NCBI RefSeq assembly: GCF_003432035.1
Contig: NZ_QOHO01000066.1
Span: 1 to 64,000, forward strand
DNA from: Lacrimispora amygdalina
Lineage (GTDB): Bacteria > Bacillota > Clostridia > Lachnospirales > Lachnospiraceae
DNA length: 64,000 bases
Direction of reading: 5' to 3'
Each line of letters begins with the position of its first letter. Within the stretch, counting starts at the first letter, position 1. Position numbers and translations under genes: made by a program. Shown here piece by piece: positions 16,441 to 26,365 of this stretch. Below the pieces are notes generated by a model that did no database searches, was not told the origin of the DNA, and worked only from the letters and a program-made list of their open reading frames with translations.

Positions 16441-17609
16441 CATTTATCAAGTCTCATCACTTTTTTAATCAGGAACCGCAAGGGTTTATAGGTAATCCCT
16501 TCCATGGATTTTGCTACCTGCGTCATTTCCTCGCTGATCTTAATATGCTGGGGGCAATGGGATTCACACTTCCTGCATTTTACACAAAGAGATGCATTGC
16601 GTGGTTCCTTCTTAATGCTGGTCTGCATGATATATTTGCCTCTGGAAGCTAATTTCCCCTCTATCTCCATGTCATTATAACAGGAAAAGCAGGTTGGGAT
16701 GTCCACTCCCATAGGACATGGCATACAGTAATTGCAGCCGGTGCAGGGGACTTTAATTGTCTGATCAAGAATATCCTTAACCTGTTTAAACAGGTTAAAA
16801 TCAGCATCTGTAAAGGCGTTTACCTCAGTTTCTGATGCTACCCGGATGTTTTCCTTTAACATCTCCATGGAATTCATTCCCGACAGCACAACCGTAACTT
16901 CCGGCTGGTTCCACAGCCATTTAAATGCCCACTCTGCCGGTGACCGCTTCACAGGAGCGTTGTTCCAGACAGACTCCACCTCTTTTGGCAGATTCGTCAC
17001 CAGCTTTCCGCCTCTTAAAGGTTCCATAACCATTACCGGGAGCCCCTTGCCGGAAGCATATCGGATTCCTTCTATGCCGGCCTGTCTGTGCTCATCTAAA
17101 TAATTATACTGAAGCAGACAGAATTCCCATGGGTAGATGTCCACCAGCCGGATAAATTCATCCCTGCCGCCGTGATAGGAAAAGCCGATATTAAGTATCT
17201 GTCCCTTTTTTTTCTTTTCCCCGATCCATTCATTTACACCCAGCTTTATTAACCGGTCCCATACTTTGGTATCCGGCAGCATATGGATTAAATAATAATC
17301 AATGTAATCCGTTTTAAGCCTCTCTAACTGGGTTAGAAAAACCTTGTCAAAATCTTCGTATTTTTTAATGGTGTGGGGAGGCATTTTGGAGGCAATTTTC
17401 ACACGTTCCCGGTATCCGTTTGAAAGTACTCTTCCTAAGACAGCTTCGCTGTTGGGATAAATATAAGCGGTGTCAAAATAATTGACTCCATGCTCGATTG
17501 CATAAATGATCTGCTTCTCCACCTCCTTTTCATCCCGGCTGAATCTCATGCAGCCAAAGCCCAGTGCCGAAAGTTCGTCCTGATTTTTGGGATTAATCCG
17601 ATACTTCAT
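16440..17609 (-). CDS. Aldo/keto reductase with C-terminal 4Fe-4S domain
   Basis: The 389-residue protein has an N-terminal AKR barrel: GFGCMRFS, then DTAYIYPNSEAVLG with the catalytic Tyr, ASKMPP, and YYLIHMLPD. The C-terminal ferredoxin-like part (about 285-360) has CTGCNYCMPCPMGVDIPTC and CVKCRKCESHCPQHI. Clostridial and archaeal members of this group probably couple NAD(P)H or ferredoxin to carbonyl reduction; the substrate is unknown. It is the last gene in the ribose-type transporter cluster and is bounded by a terminator. Confidence 0.9.
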   Translation of the reverse strand: MKYRINPKNQDELSALGFGCMRFSRDEKEVEKQIIYAIEHGVNYFDTAYIYPNSEAVLGRVLSNGYRERVKIASKMPPHTIKKYEDFDKVFLTQLERLKTDYIDYYLIHMLPDTKVWDRLIKLGVNEWIGEKKKKGQILNIGFSYHGGRDEFIRLVDIYPWEFCLLQYNYLDEHRQAGIEGIRYASGKGLPVMVMEPLRGGKLVTNLPKEVESVWNNAPVKRSPAEWAFKWLWNQPEVTVVLSGMNSMEMLKENIRVASETEVNAFTDADFNLFKQVKDILDQTIKVPCTGCNYCMPCPMGVDIPTCFSCYNDMEIEGKLASRGKYIMQTSIKKEPRNASLCVKCRKCESHCPQHIKISEEMTQVAKSMEGITYKPLRFLIKKVMRLDK

Positions 17610-17682
17610 TTATTTATCCTCCTTTTCTCGGGTTCTATCCCCATTATACTCGTTTTTCAGGACATGGCAATGGAAGAATCTT

Positions 17683-18117
17683 TTATTTTACCACTCCCTT
17701 TTTCAGGATAATATTGGCGTATAGTTCACTTTCGCCTGTCATAATGACAACAGAGGAGTGATTTTTTGTCCGGTCGTAGAAATCCCACTTATCGATTTCT
17801 TCAAAACAGGCAGCTCCCCTCTCATCATGCTTTGCTACAATTTCCTTATATTTGTCCCAGATCGGAGTCTTTACGTCATCTCCCGGAACCACTCCCATCA
17901 AGGTGACCGGGTGTTCCACATAGGTATCAAGGGGAAACAGCTGTAAGATCGCATCCAGTATTTCCGGCACTCCGTGTCCATCCATACGGATCACTTTTTT
18001 GCCGTAAGTATGGCCCGGAAAATTCCCGTCTCCGATGGTAAGCTCATCGGTATGGCCCATTTCACATAAAATCTTTAATAACTCGGGACTGATAATGGAA
18101 GGTATTCCTTTTAACAT
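17683..18117 (-). CDS. RbsD/FucU family sugar mutarotase
   Basis: The 144-residue protein has the family's short conserved segments: the N-terminal ISPELLKILCEMGHTDELTIGDGNFP with the key His and Asp, and HPVTLMGVVPGDD. The family interconverts anomers of ribose or fucose to feed the kinase or isomerase. The sequence looks closer to FucU than RbsD, but the sugar is uncertain. It directly follows the transporter's binding protein, so it handles the transported sugar. Confidence 0.88.
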   Translation of the reverse strand: MLKGIPSIISPELLKILCEMGHTDELTIGDGNFPGHTYGKKVIRMDGHGVPEILDAILQLFPLDTYVEHPVTLMGVVPGDDVKTPIWDKYKEIVAKHDERGAACFEEIDKWDFYDRTKNHSSVVIMTGESELYANIILKKGVVK

Positions 18118-18141
18118 AATATTTTTCTCCTTTTCTCAAAG

Positions 18142-18168
18142 AGCGCTCTCCTTTCAAAGGAGAGCGCT
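18142..18168 (-). other. Intra-operon hairpin after the binding-protein gene
   Basis: A 27-nt perfect palindrome with a single central base (AGCGCTCTCC ... GGAGAGCGCT) lies between the binding-protein stop and the mutarotase start. No U-run follows. Such stems often protect the upstream binding-protein mRNA from 3' decay and reduce downstream expression; that role is inferred here. Confidence 0.6.
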
Positions 18169-18174
18169 GCATAA

Positions 18175-19311
18175 TTAATCGTATAAGTTCTGTGAAATCT
18201 CACTGCTGTCCATATTGTCTTTGTTGTACCACTGGCTTCCTGTGTCAGCATCTGCAACGGATTCTCCTTTTGCAGCTGCAACCGCCAGTTTTACGGTCTG
18301 ATAACCGATTTCAACCGGGGCCTGGGTAACAGCGCCTGCCAGTTTTCCGGATTTGATTGCATCTTTAATCATGGTTCCGGAGTCAAATGCAACTCCAATC
18401 ACATCTTTTCCTAATCTTCCTAAATTCTCGTCACCAGTAATCAGTCCTTCACCGGTCTTCTGGTTGGAAGCGAAAATACAAATGGTATCCTGTTTGTTTA
18501 AAATAGTCTGGGCATCGGTAGTCATCAGGGAAGCTTCTACCTTTGCAGGAACCGCAACATCAAGTATTACATCTGCTGTACTGCCTTTGTCTGTCTTGGA
18601 GTCCGTTACAAACTTATCATTGCCGGTGATGCATACGGTTTTTCCGTCTGCTTTTATCAACTCTGTTATTTTGTCAATAAAGCCAAGACCACGGCTGATA
18701 ATGGACTCAGAGGTTGCATCCTGGTTGAGCACGCCGATGCGGACACTTGCCGATGACTTTGCAATTAAGTCTTTAATAAGGGGATAGGTATTCTCAGCTG
18801 CAACTTCTCCTGCCTTGTAATTATCTGTAGCTGCATTGGCAACAACAGCTCCCTTTGGTGCATCCGGAACACCGGAGTCAAATCCGACAATCGGAATTTT
18901 TGCATCCTGGGAAGATTTAATGCTGTCGTTAAGAGCTGAAACATCAAGCGCTGCCAGTCCAATGGCTGCCGGCTTCATCTGAACCGCATTGTTCATCATC
19001 TGAACCTGCTGGGCGATATCTGATTCTGAATCCGGTCCCTGAAATTCCAGATGAACTCCCAGTTCTCCTGCCGCCTTCTGTGCTCCCTTATATACTGCCT
19101 GCCAGTACTGGGACTGAAAGCCCTTTGCTACCATGTAAACCGTCATGTCTTCCTTGCCTTTTGCAGCTGCCTCTGTTCCTGCCTGTTCACTCTTGCTTTC
19201 TGCTGCTTTCGTACTTCCCGCATCATTGGTTGATGCTTTGCCTGCGCAGCCGGCAGTCAGTGATGCCACCATAGCTGCTGTGAGTAAAACGCCCCATACA
19301 TTTTTTTTCAT
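18175..19311 (-). CDS. Sugar ABC transporter, substrate-binding lipoprotein
   Basis: The 378-residue protein has a lipoprotein signal (VASLTAGCAG, Cys about 22) and an RbsB-type periplasmic-binding fold. It contains MVAKGFQSQYWQAVYKGAQKAAGELG, VQMKPAAIGLAALD and PIVGFDSGVP. It would capture a monosaccharide outside the membrane and deliver it to the permease encoded upstream. Operon neighbours give a rhamnose/ribose/xylose-type (CUT2) system. The ligand is not determined by sequence. Confidence 0.92.
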   Translation of the reverse strand: MKKNVWGVLLTAAMVASLTAGCAGKASTNDAGSTKAAESKSEQAGTEAAAKGKEDMTVYMVAKGFQSQYWQAVYKGAQKAAGELGVHLEFQGPDSESDIAQQVQMMNNAVQMKPAAIGLAALDVSALNDSIKSSQDAKIPIVGFDSGVPDAPKGAVVANAATDNYKAGEVAAENTYPLIKDLIAKSSASVRIGVLNQDATSESIISRGLGFIDKITELIKADGKTVCITGNDKFVTDSKTDKGSTADVILDVAVPAKVEASLMTTDAQTILNKQDTICIFASNQKTGEGLITGDENLGRLGKDVIGVAFDSGTMIKDAIKSGKLAGAVTQAPVEIGYQTVKLAVAAAKGESVADADTGSQWYNKDNMDSSEISQNLYD

Positions 19312-19365
19312 TTAATTGCTTCCTCCTGATTTTATTTATGTAATTTCTTACGAATTACACTGCGC

Positions 19366-20352
19366 TCAATTCTTTCTCCTGTTGCGGTACACATCTGCAA
19401 ATACAGCAACGATGATAACCAGACCGGTGGCTACCTGCTGGTAGTGGGTCTGAAGTCCCACAAATGGGAGCCCTGTCTTTAATACGGAAATAATAAATAC
19501 ACCGATCATGGTTCCTGCTATGGTTCCGATACCGCCTGACATGGAGGTTCCGCCGATTACAACGCCTGCTATGGCATCCATCTCAAATCCGGCTCCGCCT
19601 CCCGGCAGCAGCGTGGAATAAATAGTAGAATAGGCTAGACCTGCAATTCCTGCAAAGGTGCCGCTGATGATATAGGCAATGATTAAATATTTATCCACAT
19701 TTACGCCGGATAATCTGGTTGCTTCTTTGTTGCTTCCAAGAGATAAGATATAGCGGCCTGCTTTGGTTTTGTTCATTACCACTGCCATAATAACTGCGGC
19801 CGCAATCAGGAACAGAAAACCGGTTGGAATCAGGATTCCGCTCTCTGTTTTAATTTTAAATATGGCGCGGTACCACCCTTCCGGATCGGAACCTGATTTC
19901 CAGGTAACTGACTGGGCTCCTGTGATGATGGAGCCGATTCCTTTAGAAAGCATCATGGTTCCAAGTGTTGCGATAAAGGGCGGAAGCCCAAGTTTTGCGA
20001 CCAGAAGGCCGTTTGCAACGCCGAAGGCAGTTCCGATCAGAATACAGATAATGATCACAAGCCATATGGGAAATCCCATGTTTACGCTTAAGTATCCCGC
20101 TACCAGACCGGACATGGTAAGCACTGTGCCGATAGACAAATCAATCCCGCCGGTTGCAATGACAAAGCAGATACCGATTGCCATGAAGCCTATATAATAA
20201 GAGGCATCAAATATATTTACCATAGTGTTATAAGTTGCAAATCTGGGATTCATGATTCCGAATGCCACGTAGATTACGATAAGAGCCAGCAGTGCCACCA
20301 GTCTCTGGGTTCCTATTGCCTTAACAAGCGGGTTATTTTTCAGTTTTTCCAT
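19366..20352 (-). CDS. Sugar ABC transporter permease (RbsC type)
   Basis: The 328-residue protein has the many hydrophobic helices of CUT2 permeases and typical segments FVIATGGIDLSIGTVLTMSG, NGLLVAKLGLPPFIATLGTM and SLGSNKEATRLSGV. It overlaps the ATPase gene by 20 bp, so translation is coupled. It forms the membrane channel with the RbsA-type ATPase. Confidence 0.94.
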   Translation of the reverse strand: MEKLKNNPLVKAIGTQRLVALLALIVIYVAFGIMNPRFATYNTMVNIFDASYYIGFMAIGICFVIATGGIDLSIGTVLTMSGLVAGYLSVNMGFPIWLVIIICILIGTAFGVANGLLVAKLGLPPFIATLGTMMLSKGIGSIITGAQSVTWKSGSDPEGWYRAIFKIKTESGILIPTGFLFLIAAAVIMAVVMNKTKAGRYILSLGSNKEATRLSGVNVDKYLIIAYIISGTFAGIAGLAYSTIYSTLLPGGGAGFEMDAIAGVVIGGTSMSGGIGTIAGTMIGVFIISVLKTGLPFVGLQTHYQQVATGLVIIVAVFADVYRNRRKN

Positions 20353-21856
20353 TGCTGACCTCCTGATTTCTCATGGTAGCCGCAGCCATGATCCTCTCCT
20401 GCGACACCTCTTCTATTGGGATTTCATCGGTGATGCGTCCTTCACACATTACCATGACCCTGTCACTCATCCGCAAAATTTCAGTCATCTCCGACGAGAT
20501 CATAATGATGGATTTCCCCTGTTTTGCCAGCTCATTCATCAGGTGATAGATCTCGCTTTTGGCTCCGACGTCTATTCCTCTTGTGGGTTCATCAAAAATC
20601 AGAATATCGCAGTTTCTGATCAGCCATTTGGCAATAACCACCTTCTGCTGATTTCCTCCTGATAAATTCACCACCAGCTGGTCTACGCCCGGAGTCCTGG
20701 TATTTAACAGATGAACATAATGCTCTGCCTGCTGATGCTCCTTCTTCTTATCGATAAAGAAGCCTTTCATAAATGACGAGAGGGAAGCCATGGTAGAGTT
20801 TTCCGCAACGGATTTATAAACCACAAGTCCAAAGCGCTTCCGGTCCTCTGATAAATATCCGATTCCCTGACTGACTGCATCTTCCGTCGTCTTTATGTCA
20901 GCTCTCCGTCCATTGATGAAGATCTCTCCGCCGTCTTTTTTATCCGCTCCGAAAATAGCTCTGGCCGTTTCTGTTCTGCCTGCTCCCATTAATCCGGAAA
21001 AGCCCAGAATTTCACCCTTTTTCAGTTCAAAGCTGACATCCTTTACCATTTTCCCGGCGCTTAGATGTTCCACCTTTAATACTACGGGAGCATCCTCTTT
21101 AACACTGCCAGCCTGCTTGGGCTCTTCGTAAATCACCCGGCCTACCATCATATTGATGATGTCATCCTTTGTACAGTCTTTGGTTGTCAATGTACCCACA
21201 TAAGTCCCGTCACGCATGACAGTCACCCTGTCTGTAATCACTTTAATTTCATCCATCCGGTGGGATATGTAGATGATCCCCATCCCTTTGGAACGCAGAT
21301 CCCGGATAATTTTAAACAGCTCTTCAATCTCTGTCTCCGTAAGGGCTGCAGACGGCTCATCAAATACGATCAGCCTGGCTTCCCTGGAAATCGCTTTCGC
21401 TATCTCACACATCTGCTGCCGCCCTACGGTTAAATTCCCCATGACCTCCGAAGGATTGATCTCAATATTCAGCCTCTGAAACAGCTTTTGCGCTTCTTTA
21501 TTCATCATGGAGTCGCTGATGAATCCTCCCTTCATCATTTCCCGGCCGATAAACAGATTCTGGGCCACTGTTAAGTGATTCATCATATTCAGTTCCTGAT
21601 GGACAATGGCAATTCCGGCTTCCTGTGCCTTGCCCGGAGTGGTAAAATTCACTTCCTGGCCCTCGAATTCAATGGTACCGGAATCCTTAGAATAGATGCC
21701 TGTAAGAATTTTCATCAGAGTGGATTTTCCTGCTCCGTTTTCTCCCATCAGCGCATGGACCTCTCCTGCCTCTACCTCCAGATCCACGTGATCCAAAGCA
21801 TGTACACCAGGAAAGGACTTGTCAATTCCCTTCATTCTCAGCATAACTCTGCCCAC
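20333..21856 (-). CDS. Sugar ABC transporter, duplicated ATPase (RbsA type)
   Basis: The 507-residue protein contains two ABC domains. The first is complete (GENGAGKSTLMKIL, signature LTVGRQQMCEIAKA, IVFDEPSAAL). The second has the altered Walker A GLMGAGRTETARA that is normal for RbsA/MglA proteins, with LSGGNQQKVVIAKW and ILIFDEPTRGIDVG. The start codon appears to be GTG, preceded by GGAGAG. A 124-bp gap from the sensor gene upstream should contain the transporter promoter controlled by the two-component system. Confidence 0.95.
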   Translation of the reverse strand: MGRVMLRMKGIDKSFPGVHALDHVDLEVEAGEVHALMGENGAGKSTLMKILTGIYSKDSGTIEFEGQEVNFTTPGKAQEAGIAIVHQELNMMNHLTVAQNLFIGREMMKGGFISDSMMNKEAQKLFQRLNIEINPSEVMGNLTVGRQQMCEIAKAISREARLIVFDEPSAALTETEIEELFKIIRDLRSKGMGIIYISHRMDEIKVITDRVTVMRDGTYVGTLTTKDCTKDDIINMMVGRVIYEEPKQAGSVKEDAPVVLKVEHLSAGKMVKDVSFELKKGEILGFSGLMGAGRTETARAIFGADKKDGGEIFINGRRADIKTTEDAVSQGIGYLSEDRKRFGLVVYKSVAENSTMASLSSFMKGFFIDKKKEHQQAEHYVHLLNTRTPGVDQLVVNLSGGNQQKVVIAKWLIRNCDILIFDEPTRGIDVGAKSEIYHLMNELAKQGKSIIMISSEMTEILRMSDRVMVMCEGRITDEIPIEEVSQERIMAAATMRNQEVSNGKTEK

Positions 21857-21980
21857 ATTCTCACTCTCCGCTTCTTTTTTTGTTTTGAACCATGTGCTTC
21901 GTTCTCATGATTCCATTATATCGGAATTGAAAATTTCTAATATAGAGGATCTTACAAAAAAAGAAGAAGATTTTACTTTC

Positions 21981-22955
21981 TTAAAATGGGAAGAGCAGCT
22001 TCTGATTCTCATCGGTATAGATGTTGTCTGCAGTAATCACCTCCGTTTCACAGTAAATGTTTTTTTCCGGCTTCTTTCCCCGCACTGCTTCCACCGCCGT
22101 CTGGATTCCGATATACCCCATATTAAAAGGCTTTTGGACAATCAGGGTGTCAATGATCCCTTCTTCCAGATACTGAATTCCTTCCATGTCGTTATCGAAA
22201 CCTACAACATGCACCTTATGGCTTAAATTCATCTCCTTTATGGCTCTTGCCACTCCGACTGTGGAATACAGATTCAGCCCTGCAATCAGCGTGATGTCCG
22301 GATCTGTCCTCATCAGCTCTCTGGTTTTTTCATATGCCTGGTTATAGTCGGAATTGCTGTACAGGACCATTTTAATCCTGCTTTCATCCTCCCCAAGCCC
22401 CTCTCTGAGGCCTTCCTCCCGTTCTATGGCAGTGGAAGAACCTTTTACATGGGAAATCACGGCGATCTTCGTGTCCGGTTTCACAAAATCCCGCATCTTT
22501 TTCCCCATCTGCAGGCCTGCATTTCGGTTATCCGTGCCGATGTAGCTTTCTTCCAGGTCTTTATCAAGCTTGGAATCAATCAGGATAAGTTTAATTCCGG
22601 CATCTGTCACCTGCTTTACACAGTCCGTCATTTCGGAATAACGAATGGGAGCAAGTGCGATGGCGTCAGGTTTCATCTTTACTGCTTCTTCAATATATTT
22701 TTTCTGGGTTTCATAATCATTTTCCTCTTCCGGTGCCAGTATAACCAGATTGGCCTGATATTCCTTGCCTGCGCTTTTTGCTCCGGATATCATGGACATC
22801 CAGAAGTCGTTTGTCTTGTCCTGAACCTTGGGTATAAAGACGATTTTAACTGTTTTCTTCTCCCCGAACTCATCCAGTAAAAAAACACCGGACAGGAACA
22901 GGAAAAACAATGCAATGAACAGAACCATTAAAAATGCATTTTTATGTTTCCTCAT
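21981..22955 (-). CDS. Membrane-anchored sugar-binding sensor protein
   Basis: The 324-residue protein has one N-terminal hydrophobic helix (about 7-27), no lipobox and an RbsB-like fold (DFWMSMISGAKSAGKEYQANL, EAVKMKPDAIALAP, HVVGFDNDMEG). It is encoded at the 3' end of the response-regulator/kinase pair, overlapping the kinase by 14 bp, not with the transporter. I infer that it is the extracytoplasmic ligand sensor for the kinase rather than a transport protein. A second transporter-binding role is the alternative. Confidence 0.85.
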   Translation of the reverse strand: MRKHKNAFLMVLFIALFFLFLSGVFLLDEFGEKKTVKIVFIPKVQDKTNDFWMSMISGAKSAGKEYQANLVILAPEEENDYETQKKYIEEAVKMKPDAIALAPIRYSEMTDCVKQVTDAGIKLILIDSKLDKDLEESYIGTDNRNAGLQMGKKMRDFVKPDTKIAVISHVKGSSTAIEREEGLREGLGEDESRIKMVLYSNSDYNQAYEKTRELMRTDPDITLIAGLNLYSTVGVARAIKEMNLSHKVHVVGFDNDMEGIQYLEEGIIDTLIVQKPFNMGYIGIQTAVEAVRGKKPEKNIYCETEVITADNIYTDENQKLLFPF

Positions 22956-24708
22956 TCAGATCCTCCATCAGCCGGTAAGGAATGGTGATGGTCACTGTGG
23001 TTCCCTCCCCTTCCTTACTGTCCACGCTTAAGCCGTATCCAGGTCCGTAATACATGTTAAGCCGGTCCTGAATATTCTTCATTCCCACTCCGTTATGCTT
23101 CTGATCTGTCTTCTTCTGAAAAATAGTATTAAGAGCTTCCTTCGTCATTCCGGCACCATCATCCATAACCTTTAATACAACGGTTTCTCCCTGCCTGTGC
23201 CCGCAGATGAGAATATTTCCCTGCTCTGTTTTATACTTCAGCCCATGATACAGGGCATTTTCCACCAGTGGCTGTAAAACCAGTTTGACAATCGCGCACT
23301 CCATGACTTCTTTATCAACCCTGATATCAAAAGCCACTTTATCCTTATACCTCATCTGCTGGATCAGCAGATAATTTCTGGTATATTCAAGCTCCTGCCA
23401 GACCGTCACATAGATGTTGGAATTGCCGATTGCCTGGCGGAAAAATCTGGCCAGAACAGAGGTCATCTTTATGGCCTGTTCTGAATCTTCGGTTTCGATC
23501 AGCCAGATGATGGAATCCAGTGTATTATAGAGAAAATGAGGATTAATCTGCGACTGCAGCGCCTTTAATTCGCTCTTTCTTTTTTCCGCCTGCTCCTTGC
23601 TGTTTTTCTTCATCAGCTCATCAATCCGTTCTGTCATGCTGTTAAAGGAACGGGTTAGACTGGAGATCTCATCGTCCCCTGCTGTTTCAATACTGACCGG
23701 CTGGAATTTTCCCACCTGTACCTGCTTCATGGCTGCCTGCAGCTGCTTGATGGGCCTGGTGATTTTTGCTGACAGTAAGACTGCAAACAGGCTGGCCAGC
23801 AGAATCAGTATAAATGCGGCTCCAGTATACATTGTTTTCATAGTAAATTCGTTGCCTGCAAGCTCAGAGGTATAATTCACACCGACAATCGTCCAGCCGG
23901 TTTTTTTTGAGTGAAAAGGCGTATAGATCTTATTCTCTCCATTTTCATCGGTATGGGTAAGACTGGTTTTGCTGGCTGACACTTCTTTTAGAAGTTCCTT
24001 CTTTACCCCGCTTAAAATCAGTTGCTGCTGGGGGTGATAGACGATTTCTCCCTTACCGTCAAGGATATAGACATACCCCTTATTTCCCAGGCTGATGGAT
24101 TCACATAAGTCATTGATCACGTCATAATTTAAATCAATGACCAAAAGCCCCTCCACACGGCCGGTAGCCGGATTGGGGATTCCCCTGCTTAAAGTTACCA
24201 CCCATTTATAATCATTTTTCACCAGATTCTGTACGTGTGAGGAGGAAATGAGGATTTTGCTTTCTGCCATTTTCGCATCCTGATACCATTCCTTGTCCTT
24301 AAGCCGGGCCCGTATGTTCAGGCTGTCATTTCCACTATTGATAAAATATCTCCCATTATTTCCAAGAACAGCAATGTTATAGATATCGGTCCTTGCATGG
24401 AGGATAGTCTGAAACGCCTCCTTTAAATCCTCTCCGCTGTCTTTTTTATCATCAAAAAGATACCCGGTTATATCCCGGTTGTTCATAATTACCTGGGAGA
24501 TATTTTCCATGTAGTCAATGTAGTTTTCGATATTGAAATTGACCTGCTCAATCAGCTGACGGCTGTTTTTTTCCGAATTATCCATAAGATTGCTTTTGGT
24601 AAACCGTATGGAAAAGAACAGGAACACCGTTACGGTTAACAGAACCAGAAGGGAAAAATAAATGATCATATTCGTCCGTATACTTTTAAACCTGACTTCG
24701 ATTCTCAT
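22942..24708 (-). CDS. YesM-type sensor histidine kinase
   Basis: The 588-residue kinase has an N-terminal helix, an extracellular Cache-like region (about 35-290), a second helix near 295-315 and HAMP. The His-kinase phosphoacceptor block (LQSQINPHFLYNTLDSIIWL) is typical of LytS/YesM kinases, and the HATPase domain shows VENALYHGL and DDGAGM. It should phosphorylate the YesN-type regulator encoded immediately upstream, with 23-bp overlap. Confidence 0.93.
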   Translation of the reverse strand: MRIEVRFKSIRTNMIIYFSLLVLLTVTVFLFFSIRFTKSNLMDNSEKNSRQLIEQVNFNIENYIDYMENISQVIMNNRDITGYLFDDKKDSGEDLKEAFQTILHARTDIYNIAVLGNNGRYFINSGNDSLNIRARLKDKEWYQDAKMAESKILISSSHVQNLVKNDYKWVVTLSRGIPNPATGRVEGLLVIDLNYDVINDLCESISLGNKGYVYILDGKGEIVYHPQQQLILSGVKKELLKEVSASKTSLTHTDENGENKIYTPFHSKKTGWTIVGVNYTSELAGNEFTMKTMYTGAAFILILLASLFAVLLSAKITRPIKQLQAAMKQVQVGKFQPVSIETAGDDEISSLTRSFNSMTERIDELMKKNSKEQAEKRKSELKALQSQINPHFLYNTLDSIIWLIETEDSEQAIKMTSVLARFFRQAIGNSNIYVTVWQELEYTRNYLLIQQMRYKDKVAFDIRVDKEVMECAIVKLVLQPLVENALYHGLKYKTEQGNILICGHRQGETVVLKVMDDGAGMTKEALNTIFQKKTDQKHNGVGMKNIQDRLNMYYGPGYGLSVDSKEGEGTTVTITIPYRLMEDLNEET

Positions 24709-26290
24709 AGCTGCCTTTCCGGTTTTTCCTCAATCCCGCATATTCTTTCGGTGTCTTTTCCGTTGCTTTTTTAAAAATGGCGCTGAAATAATTGGCATCG
24801 TTGTATCCGCATTTTTCTGCAACTTCATAAGTCTTTAAGGATGTATTTTCCAAAAGCTCCATGGCTTTTTCCATCCGCTTTTTTGTCAACGCTTCCACAA
24901 AAGTCATGCCGGTATAGTTTTTAAAGGCTGAGCTGAAATAGCTGACGCTGATGGCCAGTTTTTCACATATCTCCTGGAGGGACAGACTGCAGTCCGAATA
25001 ATGGCTGTTGATGTATTCCAGTGCTGCTATCGCCTGATGATCCCCGTAGTTGCCCCGGTTGCTGTTTACAATCTTCAGTGCCGTATGAAAAAAGTCCAGC
25101 ACTTTTTCTTCCATCTGGGAAATATAAGTGCAGCCAAACAGTCCGGATATAATCTCCTGTTCTTTTAAGAAGAACTGGTCTTCCACAAGATTGAGCCGCT
25201 CCAGAAAATTCATGACTGCAAGAATCAGACTCTGGTAGATCACCACAACTTTATTTCTGGTAACCCAGTTGACCTGGCATTCCGTTCGGATCTGTGCAAT
25301 CTCCATTTTAATCTCTTCTTCCAGATTGCTTCTGACTGCAAGTACAATCCGTTTTTCCCGTTCTCCTTCACTCAGTAACCCCTGTGCGCTGAGCCTGTAC
25401 TTTTGAAACCTGTCCCATTCATAGATTCCCGGCTCCCGCTCCAGATAAAGATACTCCTTCATCTCCATAGCCTTTTCATAAGAAAAGCTGAGTCCGCTTA
25501 AATTAAATACACAGGTTCCCACCAGGCAGTAAACCGTTTTTCCCATTTTCTTAAGAATGAGGTCTGCAGATTCATTGCAGATTACTGCAATCTCCTTTTT
25601 CATCTGGGAGCTGTTTTTCTTCTTCACATAAAAAAGAAGCTGACCGTCATCATCTTCGGTCACAAGCACATCTTCATTCCATTTTTCCCGGACTAAGTCC
25701 GCCATCTGGGAAATTTCCTTTTTTTCTGCCTGATTCCTGGGACAAAGGAGCGCTGCGCAGTAACATTCACCGGTAAAATCAATGTGAAATTCTTTCAGTT
25801 TTTCCCCGATCTGATCCTCATGAATCCGTCCCTGCCCAAGCTGAAGCAGAAACTGGTTTTTTAAAAGGGGATAACTCCCTTCATAATAGGTTCTGACCTG
25901 GAGATTCTCCGCTTCTCCATCCAGGATCTTTTTTGCTTCCTTCAGCTTTTCAATCAGTTCCCCTGCAGTAACCGGCTTTAGCACATAGGAAAGTACATGG
26001 TATTCCACCGCTCTTTTGGCATATTCGAATTCGTCGTAGCCGGTTATAATTACCGCTTTTGTACATTTCCTGCTTTCATATAAATACTTCGCCAGTTCAA
26101 GACCATCTACATAAGGCATGCAGATATCCGTGAGTACAAGATCCACCGGCTCTTTCTCCATAAAGCTGATGGCCTCTTTTCCGTTTTCGCAGGTTCCTGC
26201 CAGTTCAAACCCCAATGATCCCCATGGTATTCTCTGTGAAATCCGTTCTCTTATCAAAATTTCATCATCAACCAACAATACCTTATACAT
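24686..26290 (-). CDS. YesN-type response regulator (REC plus AraC HTH)
   Basis: The 534-residue regulator starts with a receiver domain (LLVDDEILIRERISQRI, phosphoacceptor Asp in VDLVLTDICMPYVDG, conserved Lys in SYVLKPV). A long linker follows, then an AraC-type double helix-turn-helix (ISVSYFSSAFKNYTGMTFVEAL, YNDANYFSAIFKKATEKTPKEY). It is first in the three-gene sensor unit and probably activates the adjacent ribose-type transporter operon. AGGGGATAG precedes the ATG. Confidence 0.93.
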   Translation of the reverse strand: MYKVLLVDDEILIRERISQRIPWGSLGFELAGTCENGKEAISFMEKEPVDLVLTDICMPYVDGLELAKYLYESRKCTKAVIITGYDEFEYAKRAVEYHVLSYVLKPVTAGELIEKLKEAKKILDGEAENLQVRTYYEGSYPLLKNQFLLQLGQGRIHEDQIGEKLKEFHIDFTGECYCAALLCPRNQAEKKEISQMADLVREKWNEDVLVTEDDDGQLLFYVKKKNSSQMKKEIAVICNESADLILKKMGKTVYCLVGTCVFNLSGLSFSYEKAMEMKEYLYLEREPGIYEWDRFQKYRLSAQGLLSEGEREKRIVLAVRSNLEEEIKMEIAQIRTECQVNWVTRNKVVVIYQSLILAVMNFLERLNLVEDQFFLKEQEIISGLFGCTYISQMEEKVLDFFHTALKIVNSNRGNYGDHQAIAALEYINSHYSDCSLSLQEICEKLAISVSYFSSAFKNYTGMTFVEALTKKRMEKAMELLENTSLKTYEVAEKCGYNDANYFSAIFKKATEKTPKEYAGLRKNRKGSYENRSQV

Positions 26291-26365
26291 ATAACTATCC
26301 CCTCATATCTCCAATAAGCACTACAGTCAGTATGCACAGTTTCCAGAAAAGAAAATAGCAATAAG

